33,136 bases of DNA from positions 1 through 33,136 of the forward strand of contig NZ_JAKVBC010000046.1 in assembly GCF_022447245.1 (NCBI RefSeq), written 5' to 3'. The translations under genes and the position numbers were made by a program. Shown piece by piece: positions 1 through 8,946 of the stretch; position 1 is the stretch's first letter; the number at the start of each line of letters is the position of its first letter. The notes beneath the pieces are model-generated. The model had not been told where the DNA came from and did not search any database. It saw only the letters and a list, made by a program, of their open reading frames with translations. Origin of the DNA: Kordia sp. Its GTDB lineage: Bacteria > Bacteroidota > Bacteroidia > Flavobacteriales > Flavobacteriaceae.

Positions 1-1012
1 CTTTATCATATTCAGCATCAATTACATTTTTTCCGCGTTGACGGCGATTTTGACGTGTACCTATATTAACAGTTGGCACACCGATAAACGAGCATTCTCG
101 GATTCCAACACTGGAATTTCCAACCAAACAATCGCAATTTTTCAATAAGTGTAAAAAGTCATTTGGTTCCATGTTTTTGAAGAATCGAATGTTTTCAGGA
201 TTGAAATTTTCTCGAAAATAACGAATTCCGTTCGAAGTTCCATCTGAACCAGCATCTACATTTGGCCAAAACCAAAATGTTGGAATGTTGAGTTCATGAA
301 TCGCTTTTAAGGTACATAATACGTCTTCTCTTGCCGATTTGTAACGATTGGTCTCGGGATGTTGCATTACTACCAAATAACCGTCAGAAATATCTAAATC
401 AGCTCCTACTCCACCATATTTTTTGATTGGATCGAATTTGTAATCTTTTGTATCGAATACTTCTTTTGCAATATCAATTGATGGACAACCTGTATTGATG
501 ACATATGCTGGATCTTCTCCTAGTTTTATTACTCGATCGCGTGCATCTTCAGAAGCCACTAAGTGCAAATCTGCTAGTTTGGTGTTGGCATGACGTACTT
601 TTTCATCAATATTTCCTGTTACTTCTCCACCTTGTATGTGCACTAATGGAATGTTTTGATATGCCGCCGCAATACTTGTTGCAATGGTTTCAAAACGATC
701 TGCAATTGTAATTACTGCATCAGGTTTTAGATTGTAGAATACATTCGAAAGTTCCATCACACCTAATCCTGTGGTTTTTGCCATGGCAGTTGGATTTTCT
801 CCTTCCAAGACCATAAACACTTTTTCATCAATCTTAAAACCATCATTTTCAATAACTTTTACAGCATTCCCGTAACGTCCCAATAATGCAGAACCTGCGA
901 CTACTAATTGCAATTCTAAGTTTGGATGCTCTTGAATTGCTTTTAACGCAGTCTTTATTCTACTGTATGATGGTCGTGCGGTTACTACGGCACATATTTT
1001 TCGTTTGCTCAT
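1..1012 (-). CDS. neuC: UDP-N-acetylglucosamine 2-epimerase (hydrolysing), NeuC/LegG family, 3' end outside window
   Basis: Translating the minus strand from the ATG at 1012-1010 gives MSKRKICAVVTARPSYSRIK and stays open to the window edge (337 codons; family members are about 380 residues, so some 40-50 residues are missing). Visible family motifs are the N-terminal TARPSYSRIK, IADRFETIA (usually GDRFE or ADRFE), VHIQGGEVTGNIDEKVRHA and INTGCPSID. Such enzymes hydrolyse and epimerise UDP-GlcNAc to ManNAc and UDP, or a bacillosamine derivative in the legionaminic pathway, supplying the substrate of the NeuB-type synthase encoded just upstream. A 220-bp gap separates it from that gene, larger than elsewhere in the locus and carrying a degenerate repeat. 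The sequence alone does not decide between neuraminic and legionaminic acid, so the symbol is a family label. Confidence 0.9.
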   Translation of the reverse strand, partial: MSKRKICAVVTARPSYSRIKTALKAIQEHPNLELQLVVAGSALLGRYGNAVKVIENDGFKIDEKVFMVLEGENPTAMAKTTGLGVMELSNVFYNLKPDAVITIADRFETIATSIAAAYQNIPLVHIQGGEVTGNIDEKVRHANTKLADLHLVASEDARDRVIKLGEDPAYVINTGCPSIDIAKEVFDTKDYKFDPIKKYGGVGADLDISDGYLVVMQHPETNRYKSAREDVLCTLKAIHELNIPTFWFWPNVDAGSDGTSNGIRYFRENFNPENIRFFKNMEPNDFLHLLKNCDCLVGNSSVGIRECSFIGVPTVNIGTRQNRRQRGKNVIDAEYDK

Positions 1013-1159
1013 TCTTCTCTTTACTTTTAGCGGTCAGCTTTAGCTTTTTGGATTATATGTTGATTTGTCTGTTGTCAATTTGTTTGTTATTATCTTCAGC
1101 TCTAGTGAAATTGTGAAATAAAGTACTTTTAGTATCATAATTGCTCTAGACACAATTTT

Positions 1160-1225
1160 ATTTCCATTTTGACTTCACTCAATATGACAAAAATTACTCG
1201 AACTGACGTTTTGATTAACTTTTAT
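1160..1225. repeat. degenerate flavobacterial intergenic repeat between neuC and neuB
   Basis: On the minus strand this non-coding stretch reads AACGTCAGTTCGAGTAAT then, further on, TTGAGTGAAGTCAAAATGG. I recognise this as a decayed GTCAGTTCGAG/GTGAAGTCGAGA element of the kind scattered between flavobacterial genes. AACTGACGTTT also occurs at 2290-2300, in the next gap of the operon. Family assignment is from memory. Confidence 0.4.
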
Positions 1226-1232
1226 TGTAACT

Positions 1233-2237
1233 TCAAACCAAATCCTTTTCATTTAAAAAATCCCACTGTTTCATATCATTTACGAGTTTTTTCCCGATAA
1301 CATCTTGGAATTTGGACGCTAAGATTCCATAATTTTTAGGCTTTTTTGCTTCTAAATCATCAAACGTTAGTACATATCCTTTTGGTAAGTCTTTGTTGAT
1401 CGCTAGTGATTTTTCAAAGATTTGTTTTAACTCAGCGTATTGCGAATTATCTTTTTTATCTATCGGATGATTCAATGCCTCATCAATGTTTCTGATAGCA
1501 CTGACCAATTTTGTCGCTTCTAGAAATGTAAGTGATGATTTTGCATCTGGTCCAAACATTTCTTTATCAAATACGACATGAAATTCCAAGATTTCTGCAC
1601 CTAATGTTGCTGCAGCAATTCCCGCTTCGATTCCTGCGGAATGATCGGAAAACCCAATTTTTACGTTGTATCTATCTTTAAGCTCTTGAATAACATTTAA
1701 TCCAAATTGTTTTGGTGCTGTTGGATACGAAGTTGTACATTGCAAAATAGAGAACTCACAGTTTTTTTCTTTTAGAAAAGCTACGGTTTCATCCAATTCT
1801 ACAAAGGAACTCATTCCTGAAGAAATGATAATTGGTTTTCCTGTATTGGCAATTTTTTCTAACAATAGAAAGTTATTGACTTCCCCAGAACCTACTTTAT
1901 AACACGATACACCAACTTCTTCCAACAAATCTACTGCTGCGTTACTGAATGGAGACGATAAGAAACCTAAACCGACTTCATCACAATGTGATTTGAGTTC
2001 TTTCCATTGTTCCAATGTAAATTCCATACGTTTCCAGTACTCATAACGTGTGGCATCTTGTTTAGAAAATTTTACTCGGAATGGCTCATGAATACTACTT
2101 TCTGCTGCCGCAATATGTGTTTGAAACTTGATTGCATTTGCGCCTGTTTTTGCCACAGCATCAATATACGCATGCGCCATTCCTAGACTTCCGTCGTGTG
2201 CTTGTGCAATTTCTGCTATGATGTAGGTTATTTTCAT
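1233..2237 (-). CDS. neuB: NeuB-family nonulosonic (sialic-type) acid synthase
   Basis: 334 residues starting MKITYIIAEIAQAHDGSLG. The enzyme family condenses phosphoenolpyruvate with ManNAc or a 6-deoxy-diamino hexose to form a nine-carbon sialic-type acid in the cytoplasm. The N-terminal TIM barrel (about 1-260) shows EIAQAHDG, IKFQTH, SSPFS, YKVGSGE, IISSGM, LQCTTSYP, GFSDHSAG and EFHVVFDK. The C-terminal ~60 residues (SLAINKDLPKGYVLTFDDLE onward) match the SAF/antifreeze-like domain that closes the active site, so the protein is full length. It lies between a glycosyltransferase (86-bp gap) and the NeuC-type epimerase that would supply its sugar. No CMP-sugar synthetase is visible, so it must lie beyond position 1 or elsewhere. 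Substrate (ManNAc or legionaminic precursor) is undetermined. Confidence 0.92.
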   Translation of the reverse strand: MKITYIIAEIAQAHDGSLGMAHAYIDAVAKTGANAIKFQTHIAAAESSIHEPFRVKFSKQDATRYEYWKRMEFTLEQWKELKSHCDEVGLGFLSSPFSNAAVDLLEEVGVSCYKVGSGEVNNFLLLEKIANTGKPIIISSGMSSFVELDETVAFLKEKNCEFSILQCTTSYPTAPKQFGLNVIQELKDRYNVKIGFSDHSAGIEAGIAAATLGAEILEFHVVFDKEMFGPDAKSSLTFLEATKLVSAIRNIDEALNHPIDKKDNSQYAELKQIFEKSLAINKDLPKGYVLTFDDLEAKKPKNYGILASKFQDVIGKKLVNDMKQWDFLNEKDLV

Positions 2238-2322
2238 GGTTTTCTAGGTATTTGTCTTTAGGTTTTGAATACTTGGTTTTGGTAACACAAACTGACGTTT
2301 GATTTAATTTAAAATTCAACAT

Positions 2323-3537
2323 TTAACACTTAACATTCAATGCTTCCAAAAACCCTTTCAACTTCTCCAATTGCTCATTAACTGTAAAGTTTTCTATGAA
2401 CGTTTTTCGTGCATTGTCGCCTATAAATATCCGCTTTTCTCTGTTGTTATACAAATCCACCAATTGCTTGATCATCTGTTGTAAATCGTTACTTAATATA
2501 CTGTTTTGATCGTGAATGACTTCTGGATAACAACTTGCTGCTTCTTTAGTACACACCAATACTTGTGCGTAATTAAAAACCAACGGAATTCGTGTTCGTG
2601 TTCCAGTATTGTATTCCCAAGGAATGATGTGAATATCGTATGGTTTTAGTTCTGGTGTTAAGTCTTCCACAAAACCTAAACATTGTATTTGCGCGTCTTC
2701 CAAACGTTTTTTTAACGATTCGGAAGCATATTTTAGGTTTCCAATAACTTTCAGTTTTACATTAGGAATTTTCGCTTTCAATCTATTCCAACAAACTTCT
2801 AAAAATCGTTCTAACCCGATTCTGTTTGCTGTTGTTCCCATGCCACCTAAATGCACTATCGTTGGTGCTTCTTCAGTATGTTCAACCAATTCAACTTCCC
2901 GATACGTCAATGGTATGTATACTGCATTTGGATTTCCGTAATCTTTGATTTCTTGAGTTTCCGTATACGAGGCCGAAACGCAGCCTGATACATTTTTCAC
3001 AAGCTCCAGCTCTACTCTTTTCTTTTGTTGCAAGTGAAATTTTTGCAACAACGAAAGTTTACTTTTTAGTTTTCGTAACTTGAATTCCCAGTCGTGATGC
3101 GCGTAGACAATCGGAATATTTAGATTGGAATAGTTTGCTAAAATTGCTGTCCAACGCCATTCTGCCCAAACTAGATTGATCTTATGTTTTGAGATATATT
3201 CTTTTAAAATTTGCTCATTTTTCGAATTCACAAAAAAATATTCAAATTTTTCAGGTGCAAAAATTGCTTTTTTGATACGATCAAACATCCCTTTTGGATG
3301 AACTTGTGCAACCTGAAAATGATTTATTTCTGTATAAAATCCTTGTATTTCTTGAATGTATTCTGAATTGACTTCTGATGAAATTTTTGCTTCTGGCTTG
3401 TCTTTAAAATCCACAAATAAGACATGATTTTTGTAATTGAGTCTTGCTAGTAATTGCAAATGACTAAAGTACACAGACGCGCCACCATTGGCGTTCGGAG
3501 AGATTTTCGTGTTATTTACTAAAAAAAGTACATTCAT
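2323..3537 (-). CDS. GT-B fold glycosyltransferase (group 1/GT4-like)
   Basis: About 404 residues. The start is ATG at 3537, which overlaps the TGA of the preceding gene by one base (TGATG); an in-frame GTG at 3540 is an alternative. The N-terminus (VLFLVNNTKISPNANGGASV) carries the short Gly-rich loop of the GT-B acceptor domain. The C-terminal half has a nucleotide-sugar domain with GFVEDLTPELKPYDIHIIPW and TRTRIPLVFNYAQVLVCTKE, the usual glycosyltransferase group 1 region where a conserved acid would normally contact the sugar donor. A role in assembling the glycan made by this locus on the cytoplasmic face is inferred from family and position. Donor and acceptor sugars cannot be predicted. 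It is translationally coupled to the GT2 gene. Confidence 0.8.
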   Translation of the reverse strand: MNVLFLVNNTKISPNANGGASVYFSHLQLLARLNYKNHVLFVDFKDKPEAKISSEVNSEYIQEIQGFYTEINHFQVAQVHPKGMFDRIKKAIFAPEKFEYFFVNSKNEQILKEYISKHKINLVWAEWRWTAILANYSNLNIPIVYAHHDWEFKLRKLKSKLSLLQKFHLQQKKRVELELVKNVSGCVSASYTETQEIKDYGNPNAVYIPLTYREVELVEHTEEAPTIVHLGGMGTTANRIGLERFLEVCWNRLKAKIPNVKLKVIGNLKYASESLKKRLEDAQIQCLGFVEDLTPELKPYDIHIIPWEYNTGTRTRIPLVFNYAQVLVCTKEAASCYPEVIHDQNSILSNDLQQMIKQLVDLYNNREKRIFIGDNARKTFIENFTVNEQLEKLKGFLEALNVKC

Positions 3538-4394
3538 CACATGAAGTATTTATTCAGAAAACCAAGTCCATTTGCTATGCAAATACGTGCCAATTTTGAT
3601 TTAATAGCAATTGTTTTTGGGCTTCCCCATTTTTTATGAAAGATGATATGTCCTTGCAATAATTTTTTACGATCCAACATCCAACGATGTTGTTCTGTAT
3701 AGATGTATTTTGGAATGTCTTTTTCAGGAATTTTCACATCATCGAAAAAGGCACTTTTCTTTTTTTCTAATTCTTTGGAAACTTTACTTTCTAGGTGCGA
3801 AACTTCTGAATTTGCTACAATTACATGCTTTTTTCCATATTTCTGCAACATTAAACTATAATCATCATCTGCATAGAAAAAACTAAAACGCTCGTCTAAC
3901 AAACCTGTTTTAGCAAACATAGATTTTTCTGCAATGATACACCAACCTACAATATGCCTTCGGACTTTGAATCCAAAGAGAAAATTTTCTCCATTGAAAA
4001 AGTGTTGAGGTGTAAATTTAGAATCGTAATCTACAGGACAAAACGACTGCACTTTCGGATATTTCTGCTTTACTTTTAGAATTTCTGTAAACCAGTTTTT
4101 TTGAAAGATGAGATCGTTATTAAATAACCCAACAAAATCACCCGAAGCAGCTTTGATTCCTATGTTTAGAAACTTATGAAAGTTAAAATCTTCCGTAGGA
4201 ATGATCACTTTTACATACTCAGGAAATTGGTAGAATGAGTTTTGAATCTGTTTGTTACTTTCTATCAATAAAATTTCAAATTCAACATCAGGGTTGTCTT
4301 TTTCTGCTTCCATCATACTCTCAATACAATGCAGCGTCATATCGAAAATCGACTGACTTTTGGTATTGGACAATATGATAGCAGAAAATAACAT
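3537..4394 (-). CDS. family 2 (GT-A) glycosyltransferase
   Basis: 285 residues beginning MLFSAIILSNTKSQSIFDMT. The N-terminal ~200 residues have GT-A features: a hydrophobic first strand, EFEILLIESN, then GDFVGLFNNDLIFQKNWF, where NND stands in the position of the DxD-type metal/nucleotide motif, followed by FFYADDDYSLMLQKYGKK, resembling the acceptor-side ED/DD motif of GT2 enzymes. It probably adds one residue to the lipid-linked glycan. The start lies one base after the stop of the methyltransferase gene (4396) and the stop overlaps the next glycosyltransferase start, so the three are one translation-coupled block. The sugar is unknown. Confidence 0.8.
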   Translation of the reverse strand: MLFSAIILSNTKSQSIFDMTLHCIESMMEAEKDNPDVEFEILLIESNKQIQNSFYQFPEYVKVIIPTEDFNFHKFLNIGIKAASGDFVGLFNNDLIFQKNWFTEILKVKQKYPKVQSFCPVDYDSKFTPQHFFNGENFLFGFKVRRHIVGWCIIAEKSMFAKTGLLDERFSFFYADDDYSLMLQKYGKKHVIVANSEVSHLESKVSKELEKKKSAFFDDVKIPEKDIPKYIYTEQHRWMLDRKKLLQGHIIFHKKWGSPKTIAIKSKLARICIANGLGFLNKYFM

Positions 4395-4395
4395 A

Positions 4396-5043
4396 TTATT
4401 TTTTTACACAGCGAAATACATACTGAAATGTAAAGTAATTTTTGAAAAATCCTAATTTCTTGAAGACTCTTGGAATAAATGGAAAACCACCTTTGTAAGC
4501 ACTGTAGCGCATAACACGTGTTAATTCTTCAATTTTCATGTCTGCTTGATCCACTAATTCTTCGATGTTTTTTAGTGTAAACCAACGCATGTGTGTTTTA
4601 TCATATAATCCGCTTGGTTCGTACGGGAATTTCCCTTTAAATACTAAGTGCTTCAAAGTTTCTAAGTGCTGTACATTTGGCAAGGAAATGATCATTTTTC
4701 CCGTAGGTTTTAATGATTTTTCTAATTCCGACAATACATGCCACGGATCAATTAAGTGTTCTAAAACATCTCCCAAAATGATATAATCAAAATCTTCTCC
4801 TTTAAAACTCTCTAACAATTCTTGATCTTCAATGCTTTTTTCAATCACTTTTGTGATATTTTTTTTAGCATTTACAACCGATTCTTCGTGTGTTTCTACA
4901 CCAATGACTTCTGTTGCCATTCCTTGATCGAGCAACCATTTTCCATTGATTCCGTTGGAACAACCAACATCTAAGACTTTTAGATCTTTGCCTTCAATCA
5001 ATGCAATGATGTCTTTTCGAAGTTTTATGTAGGCTTGATTCAT
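4396..5043 (-). CDS. class I SAM-dependent methyltransferase in polysaccharide locus
   Basis: 215 residues. Motif I is VLDVGCSNGINGKWLL (residues ~23-38), followed by the acidic strand-2 residue in VIGVETHEE, motif II YIILGDVLEHLIDPWHVL, and MIISLPNVQHLETLKHLVFK; this is the Methyltransf_11/23 layout. The later FPYEPSGLYDKTHMRWFT is common to small methyltransferases in glycan loci. It may methylate a sugar, or cap the chain as terminal methyltransferases do in some ABC-transporter-dependent O-antigens, which would fit the Wzt-type ATPase with a C-terminal domain just upstream. That link is inference. It starts 7 bp after the ATPase stop. Confidence 0.82.
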   Translation of the reverse strand: MNQAYIKLRKDIIALIEGKDLKVLDVGCSNGINGKWLLDQGMATEVIGVETHEESVVNAKKNITKVIEKSIEDQELLESFKGEDFDYIILGDVLEHLIDPWHVLSELEKSLKPTGKMIISLPNVQHLETLKHLVFKGKFPYEPSGLYDKTHMRWFTLKNIEELVDQADMKIEELTRVMRYSAYKGGFPFIPRVFKKLGFFKNYFTFQYVFRCVKK

Positions 5044-5050
5044 TTTTGGG

Positions 5051-6379
5051 TTATTTAGGGTCTAAAGGTTGTTTTTTGATTTTCCACGATAACATTGGGC
5101 GCATCAGTCCTGGCCATTTTCCTGCGTACGGTCCGCGCACTCCATCACCTGTAGTATCATCAAATATTTCAAAACTTAATAAGTTGTCTTCAACCGCATG
5201 AATAATTTCTGGATTGTAGTTTCCAACAGCAACTAACAAGCTAAATTGCCCTTCTGCTAAGAAGTGACGAGGAATTTTACAAGTAGCTGTCACAATTCCT
5301 TTATTGGTTTTATCATGATATTCCAACCAATCTGGTGCATTAAATTCATTAGAAGCAAATAAGCGCTGTCCGCGTTCATTTACCACATGAATGATGGCTG
5401 TATTGTGATATTCTGTATTTAAATCCCAATAGGTAACTTCCACATACATGTCATCACGTACGCTAAAGCGATTGCACAATTCTCCTTTTTCATTACGAAT
5501 TGCTGCACTTTTTAGACGTCCAAAATCATTTCCTGGTGCCGTTTCCATGCTTTCCCATTCGTGATAAGGTTTGATATCCATTCCTTGATTTAAGTAGGCT
5601 TGAATTGCTGTATCTGTATCACCATCAAAAATGACTTCTCCATCTGCCAACACTACTGTACGTTGTGTTAGTTTTTGAATGGCATCCATATCGTGACTTA
5701 CAAATAAAACTGTTCGCCCTTCACCTTTGGCAATGTCTTGCATTTTTCCAATGGCTTTTTTCTGAAATTCCGCATCACCAACTGCCAATACTTCATCTAC
5801 TACTAAAATTTCAGGTTCTAAATGTGCTGCTACTGCAAATGCCAAACGTACTTTCATTCCAGAAGAATACCGTTTTACAGGTGTATCAACATATCGTTGA
5901 ACTCCTGCAAATTCTACAATTTCTTCAAATTTCGATTTGATTTCCGCTTTGGTCATTCCTAAAATAGCGCCATTCAGAAAGATATTTTCTTTTCCAGTCA
6001 ATTCTGGGTGAAATCCTGTTCCAACTTCTAACAAGGAAGCAATTCTACCTTTAGAACGAATGATTCCTTGCGTTGGCATGGTTACTTTGGAAAGAATTTT
6101 TAATAATGTCGATTTCCCTGCACCATTTTTTCCAATAATTCCTAATACTTCACCTTTACGCACATCAAAACTAATATCTTTGATTGCCCATACATAATTC
6201 GATTTTCCAACTGTATTACGTTTATTCCGTTCGCCAATACGTGTATACGGATCTTCTTTTCCACGAATTTTATGCCACCAGCGGTTTAGATCATGACTGA
6301 TAGTTCCTGTACCAATAACGCCTAAACGATATTGTTTCGAAAGCTTTTCTACACGTAATATGATGTCTTTCTCCTGCAT
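5051..6379 (-). CDS. wzt: Wzt-like polysaccharide ABC transporter ATPase with C-terminal substrate-binding domain
   Basis: 442 residues. The N-terminal ~270 residues are an ABC ATPase: Walker A GIIGKNGAGKST (~81-92), signature YSSGMKVRLAFA, Walker B EILVVDEVLAVGD and H-loop LFVSHD. A 60-residue insert between the first strands (SHDLNRWWHKIRGKEDPYTR) is typical of the teichoic/O-antigen exporter subfamily. The last ~150 residues form a beta-rich domain like Wzt-C, which in O-antigen exporters recognises the finished chain's terminal modification. It would power export of a lipid-linked glycan with the permease upstream. Stop and start overlap as TAATG at 6379, indicating coupled translation. 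The symbol is by family analogy. Confidence 0.92.
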   Translation of the reverse strand: MQEKDIILRVEKLSKQYRLGVIGTGTISHDLNRWWHKIRGKEDPYTRIGERNKRNTVGKSNYVWAIKDISFDVRKGEVLGIIGKNGAGKSTLLKILSKVTMPTQGIIRSKGRIASLLEVGTGFHPELTGKENIFLNGAILGMTKAEIKSKFEEIVEFAGVQRYVDTPVKRYSSGMKVRLAFAVAAHLEPEILVVDEVLAVGDAEFQKKAIGKMQDIAKGEGRTVLFVSHDMDAIQKLTQRTVVLADGEVIFDGDTDTAIQAYLNQGMDIKPYHEWESMETAPGNDFGRLKSAAIRNEKGELCNRFSVRDDMYVEVTYWDLNTEYHNTAIIHVVNERGQRLFASNEFNAPDWLEYHDKTNKGIVTATCKIPRHFLAEGQFSLLVAVGNYNPEIIHAVEDNLLSFEIFDDTTGDGVRGPYAGKWPGLMRPMLSWKIKKQPLDPK

Positions 6380-7245
6380 TATACCGTATCTATGAAATTA
6401 CGTTCTGTTTTGTTGAATATGATCAAACCGAATAGAAATACTACAATTGAGATTCCTAAGGTGAGAAATATAAATCCAATATCAAATTTTCCTTGTTGAA
6501 ATACCATATAACGAAAAGACTCAATTACTCTTGCTAAAGGATTAAACTCCACAATCCATGAAACATAGGATGGCAGTTTTTTTGATACGATTGCAAGCGG
6601 ATACATGACAGCAGAAACGTACATTAGCAACTGAATTCCGAACTGAACTAAGAATGTTAAATCGCGATATTTTGTCACCATGGATGAAATGATCATTCCT
6701 AAACCTAGACCTAGCATTCCCATGATAAATACAATAATTGGCAATAATACTAGATACGGAGAAATGCTTCCTGCATTACCTGTGATCGCAAAGAATATAT
6801 AAAAAGCTGTAAAAATCAGTACTTGAATTCCAAATTTTAATAAGTTGGAAACTGTGATGGATAGCGGCATGATAACTCTTGGGAAATATACTTTTCCAAA
6901 AATGTTTTCATTTTTTTTAAAGGTATCAGAAGTAGCTTTGAGACATTCGGCAAAGTAGTTCCAAATGGTTATTCCTGCAAGGTTAAACAAGAAAGCATTG
7001 ACTGTTCCTGTTTGAATATCTGCGATTCCATTAAAAACCAAAGTAAAAATTACCGAAGTCAACAAGGGTTGAATTAAATACCATAATGGTCCTAATACGG
7101 TTTGTTTGTATAAAGTAACCACATCACGGCGCACAAAAAGCATTAACAAGTCGCGATATTGCCAAATTTCTTTGAATTTGAAATCGAGGAGATTGCTTTT
7201 TGGAGATATTTCAAATAACCAAGTATGTTTTTGGGGCTTGTCCAA
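6379..7245 (-). CDS. wzm: Wzm-like ABC-2 type polysaccharide export permease
   Basis: 288 residues. The N-terminal cytosolic stretch contains KEIWQYRDLLMLFVRRDVVTLYKQTVLGPLWYLIQPLL, cited in parts: WQYRDLL, RRDV and QTVLGPLWYL are the hallmark of ABC-2 exporters of O-antigen and teichoic acids. About six membrane segments follow (near residues 55-75, 85-100, 130-155, 165-190, 200-220, 255-280). It pairs with the ATPase encoded immediately downstream to carry undecaprenyl-linked glycan across the inner membrane. Start is ATG at 7245, 17 bp after the SxtJ-family stop. Confidence 0.92.
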   Translation of the reverse strand: MDKPQKHTWLFEISPKSNLLDFKFKEIWQYRDLLMLFVRRDVVTLYKQTVLGPLWYLIQPLLTSVIFTLVFNGIADIQTGTVNAFLFNLAGITIWNYFAECLKATSDTFKKNENIFGKVYFPRVIMPLSITVSNLLKFGIQVLIFTAFYIFFAITGNAGSISPYLVLLPIIVFIMGMLGLGLGMIISSMVTKYRDLTFLVQFGIQLLMYVSAVMYPLAIVSKKLPSYVSWIVEFNPLARVIESFRYMVFQQGKFDIGFIFLTLGISIVVFLFGLIIFNKTERNFIDTV

Positions 7246-7262
7246 ACAGATTGAGTTTTAGG

Positions 7263-7643
7263 TTACCAAATATTTTCTAAGTCTTTTTTTGAGTAGGTAT
7301 GATTACGTTCTACAAAAGTTGTATTGGAATCATTTTTTAGCTTTAGTCCACTTTTTTTAGAGAATACTCTTGACAAAAGTCCAAATGGCGTTAGAAAGAT
7401 AAAAAACACAACGGATAATATAACTCGTGTATTGAACCATCCTAAACCCAAGGCAAATTTACCCCATAGCCATACAATCAAGCGTTCTAATGGTGGAATA
7501 AATGATCCTACTCCGACACTTAATGCTATAATAAACAATACTTTTGCAGCAGTTGCATACTCAGTTCTAAAGTGGAGGTAGGGTGCTATCAGCAAAAACC
7601 CCATCACCATGACTAAGATTACTTTTGAATTACTTTCCTTCAT
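7263..7643 (-). CDS. SxtJ-family small membrane protein
   Basis: 126 residues from the ATG at 7643, two bases before the stop of the 49-residue gene upstream (TAATATG). A longer in-frame start at 7688 would overlap that gene completely and is rejected. Three hydrophobic segments are visible: VILVMVMGFLLIAP, VLFIIALSVGVGSF and VILSVVFFIFLTPFGLL. The layout of an aromatic WLWGKFALGLGWFNTRVIL segment, a TPFGLLSRVF loop, and a soluble tail ending YSKKDLENIW fits the SxtJ family, named for a protein of unknown function in the cyanobacterial saxitoxin cluster. As there, it sits beside a DUF5989 peptide and a carbamoyltransferase. The biochemical role is unknown. Confidence 0.75.
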   Translation of the reverse strand: MKESNSKVILVMVMGFLLIAPYLHFRTEYATAAKVLFIIALSVGVGSFIPPLERLIVWLWGKFALGLGWFNTRVILSVVFFIFLTPFGLLSRVFSKKSGLKLKNDSNTTFVERNHTYSKKDLENIW

Positions 7644-7644
7644 A

Positions 7645-7794
7645 TTAGAATAAGGTATAGATAAATGGTGCAATTGCTGATCCACCACCTAAAACTAAGA
7701 TGATTCCTAGTAATAGTAATACGATTATCATTGGCAAAAGCCAGAATTTTCTTCGTTCTTTTAAGAATCTAAATAGATCTTTTAAAAACTCCAT
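7645..7794 (-). CDS. DUF5989 (SxtK-like) 49-residue membrane peptide
   Basis: A short ORF from the ATG at 7794-7792 to TAA at 7647-7645. It begins MEFLKDLFRFLKERRKFWLL, has one strongly hydrophobic helix (IIVLLLLGIILVL) and ends GGGSAIAPFIYTLF. That pattern, an amphipathic basic N-terminus, one helix and a GSAxAPFIYTLF end, is the DUF5989 signature as I remember it. The coding case rests on the family pattern, tight packing (3 bp after the SGNH hydrolase stop region at 7798, 1 bp before the SxtJ start) and the strand. Function unknown; co-occurrence with SxtJ and carbamoyltransferases suggests a small membrane subunit. Confidence 0.82.
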   Translation of the reverse strand: MEFLKDLFRFLKERRKFWLLPMIIVLLLLGIILVLGGGSAIAPFIYTLF

Positions 7795-7797
7795 AGG

Positions 7798-8940
7798 TTA
7801 TTGATTTAAAGTCTTTATAAATGTTGCTAATTCGTCGCCCATTTTTTTGTTCCCCAAAGGGTTAAAATGGCAATCGTCATATAAATAGTTGCTTGTTTTC
7901 GAAATAATAGAATCTGTTTTGAATACAGGAATTGAGAATTTCATACTTTCTCTTACTGTAACATCATTGATGCTATCTACTTTTTGCTGAAGCATTTTTG
8001 CGTTGTAACGAACACCACCACGCGAGGTCATCCAATGCCAATTCTGCAAGGCTTCTTCTTCCGTATCCCAAGTCACCACTTGCGTGGCAAATATAAGCTT
8101 TATATCATTTGCCTGACAAATCCCTATTAAGGTTTTTAATTTATTTGCATAATTCCCATAATCGGTTGTAGGTAACTGATTTTCAATAGGTCGAGACTTT
8201 GTTTTTTCTACTTTTTTCTTATATTTCGATTCAATCTCTATTGTTTCTAACGCATCTTCCTCACTTTTGAATGCGTAGTATAAACGTCTAGGAATTTGAA
8301 ATTCATATAGAAAAATACTCAATACTTGAGAGAATCCAATTTCTGTATCTACGTTTTGTTTTGAATTGAATTTTAAAGGATTTTTATCTAACATTAGGCG
8401 TGTAACATCATTGATACCACAAAAAACAATCACTTCATCTGGTTGTAAGTGTATGATTCTGTGTGACAACATTGCCACATGATCCTGAATGTTATCTCCA
8501 GACTTCCCTGCGTTGTAAACTTTTACCGTTTTATTTTGGTAGTTATCTCGATTTAAATTGTCTTGCAATACTTGTGTCCACACATCTGCATCATCTACAT
8601 ATAAACTTTCTGTAGAACTTCCTCCAATCGCAAAGATTCTGTATTCATTGTTAGGTTTCGGCATTTTGAGCTTATCGCCTCGGAAACCTACATTATTGAT
8701 CGTAAAGTTGGTCTTTTCTTTGTAGTTTTCAAAGCCTAACAAACCATCTTCCGTAGCAAATTCAAGTTTTGTATTTGGCTCAAATTGCGATTCTATGTAC
8801 ATGTTTCCAACTGCTGGAATAAACATGTTTTTCTTTGTTGCTTCATACGGATCAGGCACTGGAAAAAACTGTAGAATGATTTCTATCAGCACAATAAGCA
8901 CCAATAAGACAATGAGATTATATTTAATTGTTTTCCACAC
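7798..8940 (-). CDS. membrane-anchored SGNH/GDSL hydrolase-family protein
   Basis: 380 residues from a GTG start at 8940, chosen because a single N-terminal helix (YNLIVLLVLIVLIEIILQFF) follows at once and the next ATG lies beyond it. Blocks of the SGNH fold are visible: IFAIGGSSTESLYV (Ser nucleophile block I), YNAGKSGDNIQDH (Gly block II), VIVFCGINDVTRL (block III, Asn) and YDDCHFNPLGNKKM (Asp and His of block V). Catalytic residues appear intact. The enzyme would face the periplasm and act as an esterase or acyltransferase on the glycan; the substrate is inferred only from context between a carbamoyltransferase (6-bp gap) and the SxtK/SxtJ-like pair. Confidence 0.82.
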   Translation of the reverse strand: MWKTIKYNLIVLLVLIVLIEIILQFFPVPDPYEATKKNMFIPAVGNMYIESQFEPNTKLEFATEDGLLGFENYKEKTNFTINNVGFRGDKLKMPKPNNEYRIFAIGGSSTESLYVDDADVWTQVLQDNLNRDNYQNKTVKVYNAGKSGDNIQDHVAMLSHRIIHLQPDEVIVFCGINDVTRLMLDKNPLKFNSKQNVDTEIGFSQVLSIFLYEFQIPRRLYYAFKSEEDALETIEIESKYKKKVEKTKSRPIENQLPTTDYGNYANKLKTLIGICQANDIKLIFATQVVTWDTEEEALQNWHWMTSRGGVRYNAKMLQQKVDSINDVTVRESMKFSIPVFKTDSIISKTSNYLYDDCHFNPLGNKKMGDELATFIKTLNQ

Positions 8941-8946
8941 AGGTCT

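Noticed and set aside
886-1116. Plus-strand hydrophobic ORFs over the neuC gene (also 505-711)
   Set aside because: They are antisense to a clear NeuC-family frame and show only Leu/Phe-rich composition from reverse translation.
7643-7688. Longer N-terminus for the SxtJ-family protein starting at 7688
   Set aside because: The extra 15 residues overlap the DUF5989 gene out of frame, and the ATG at 7643 is directly after that gene's stop.
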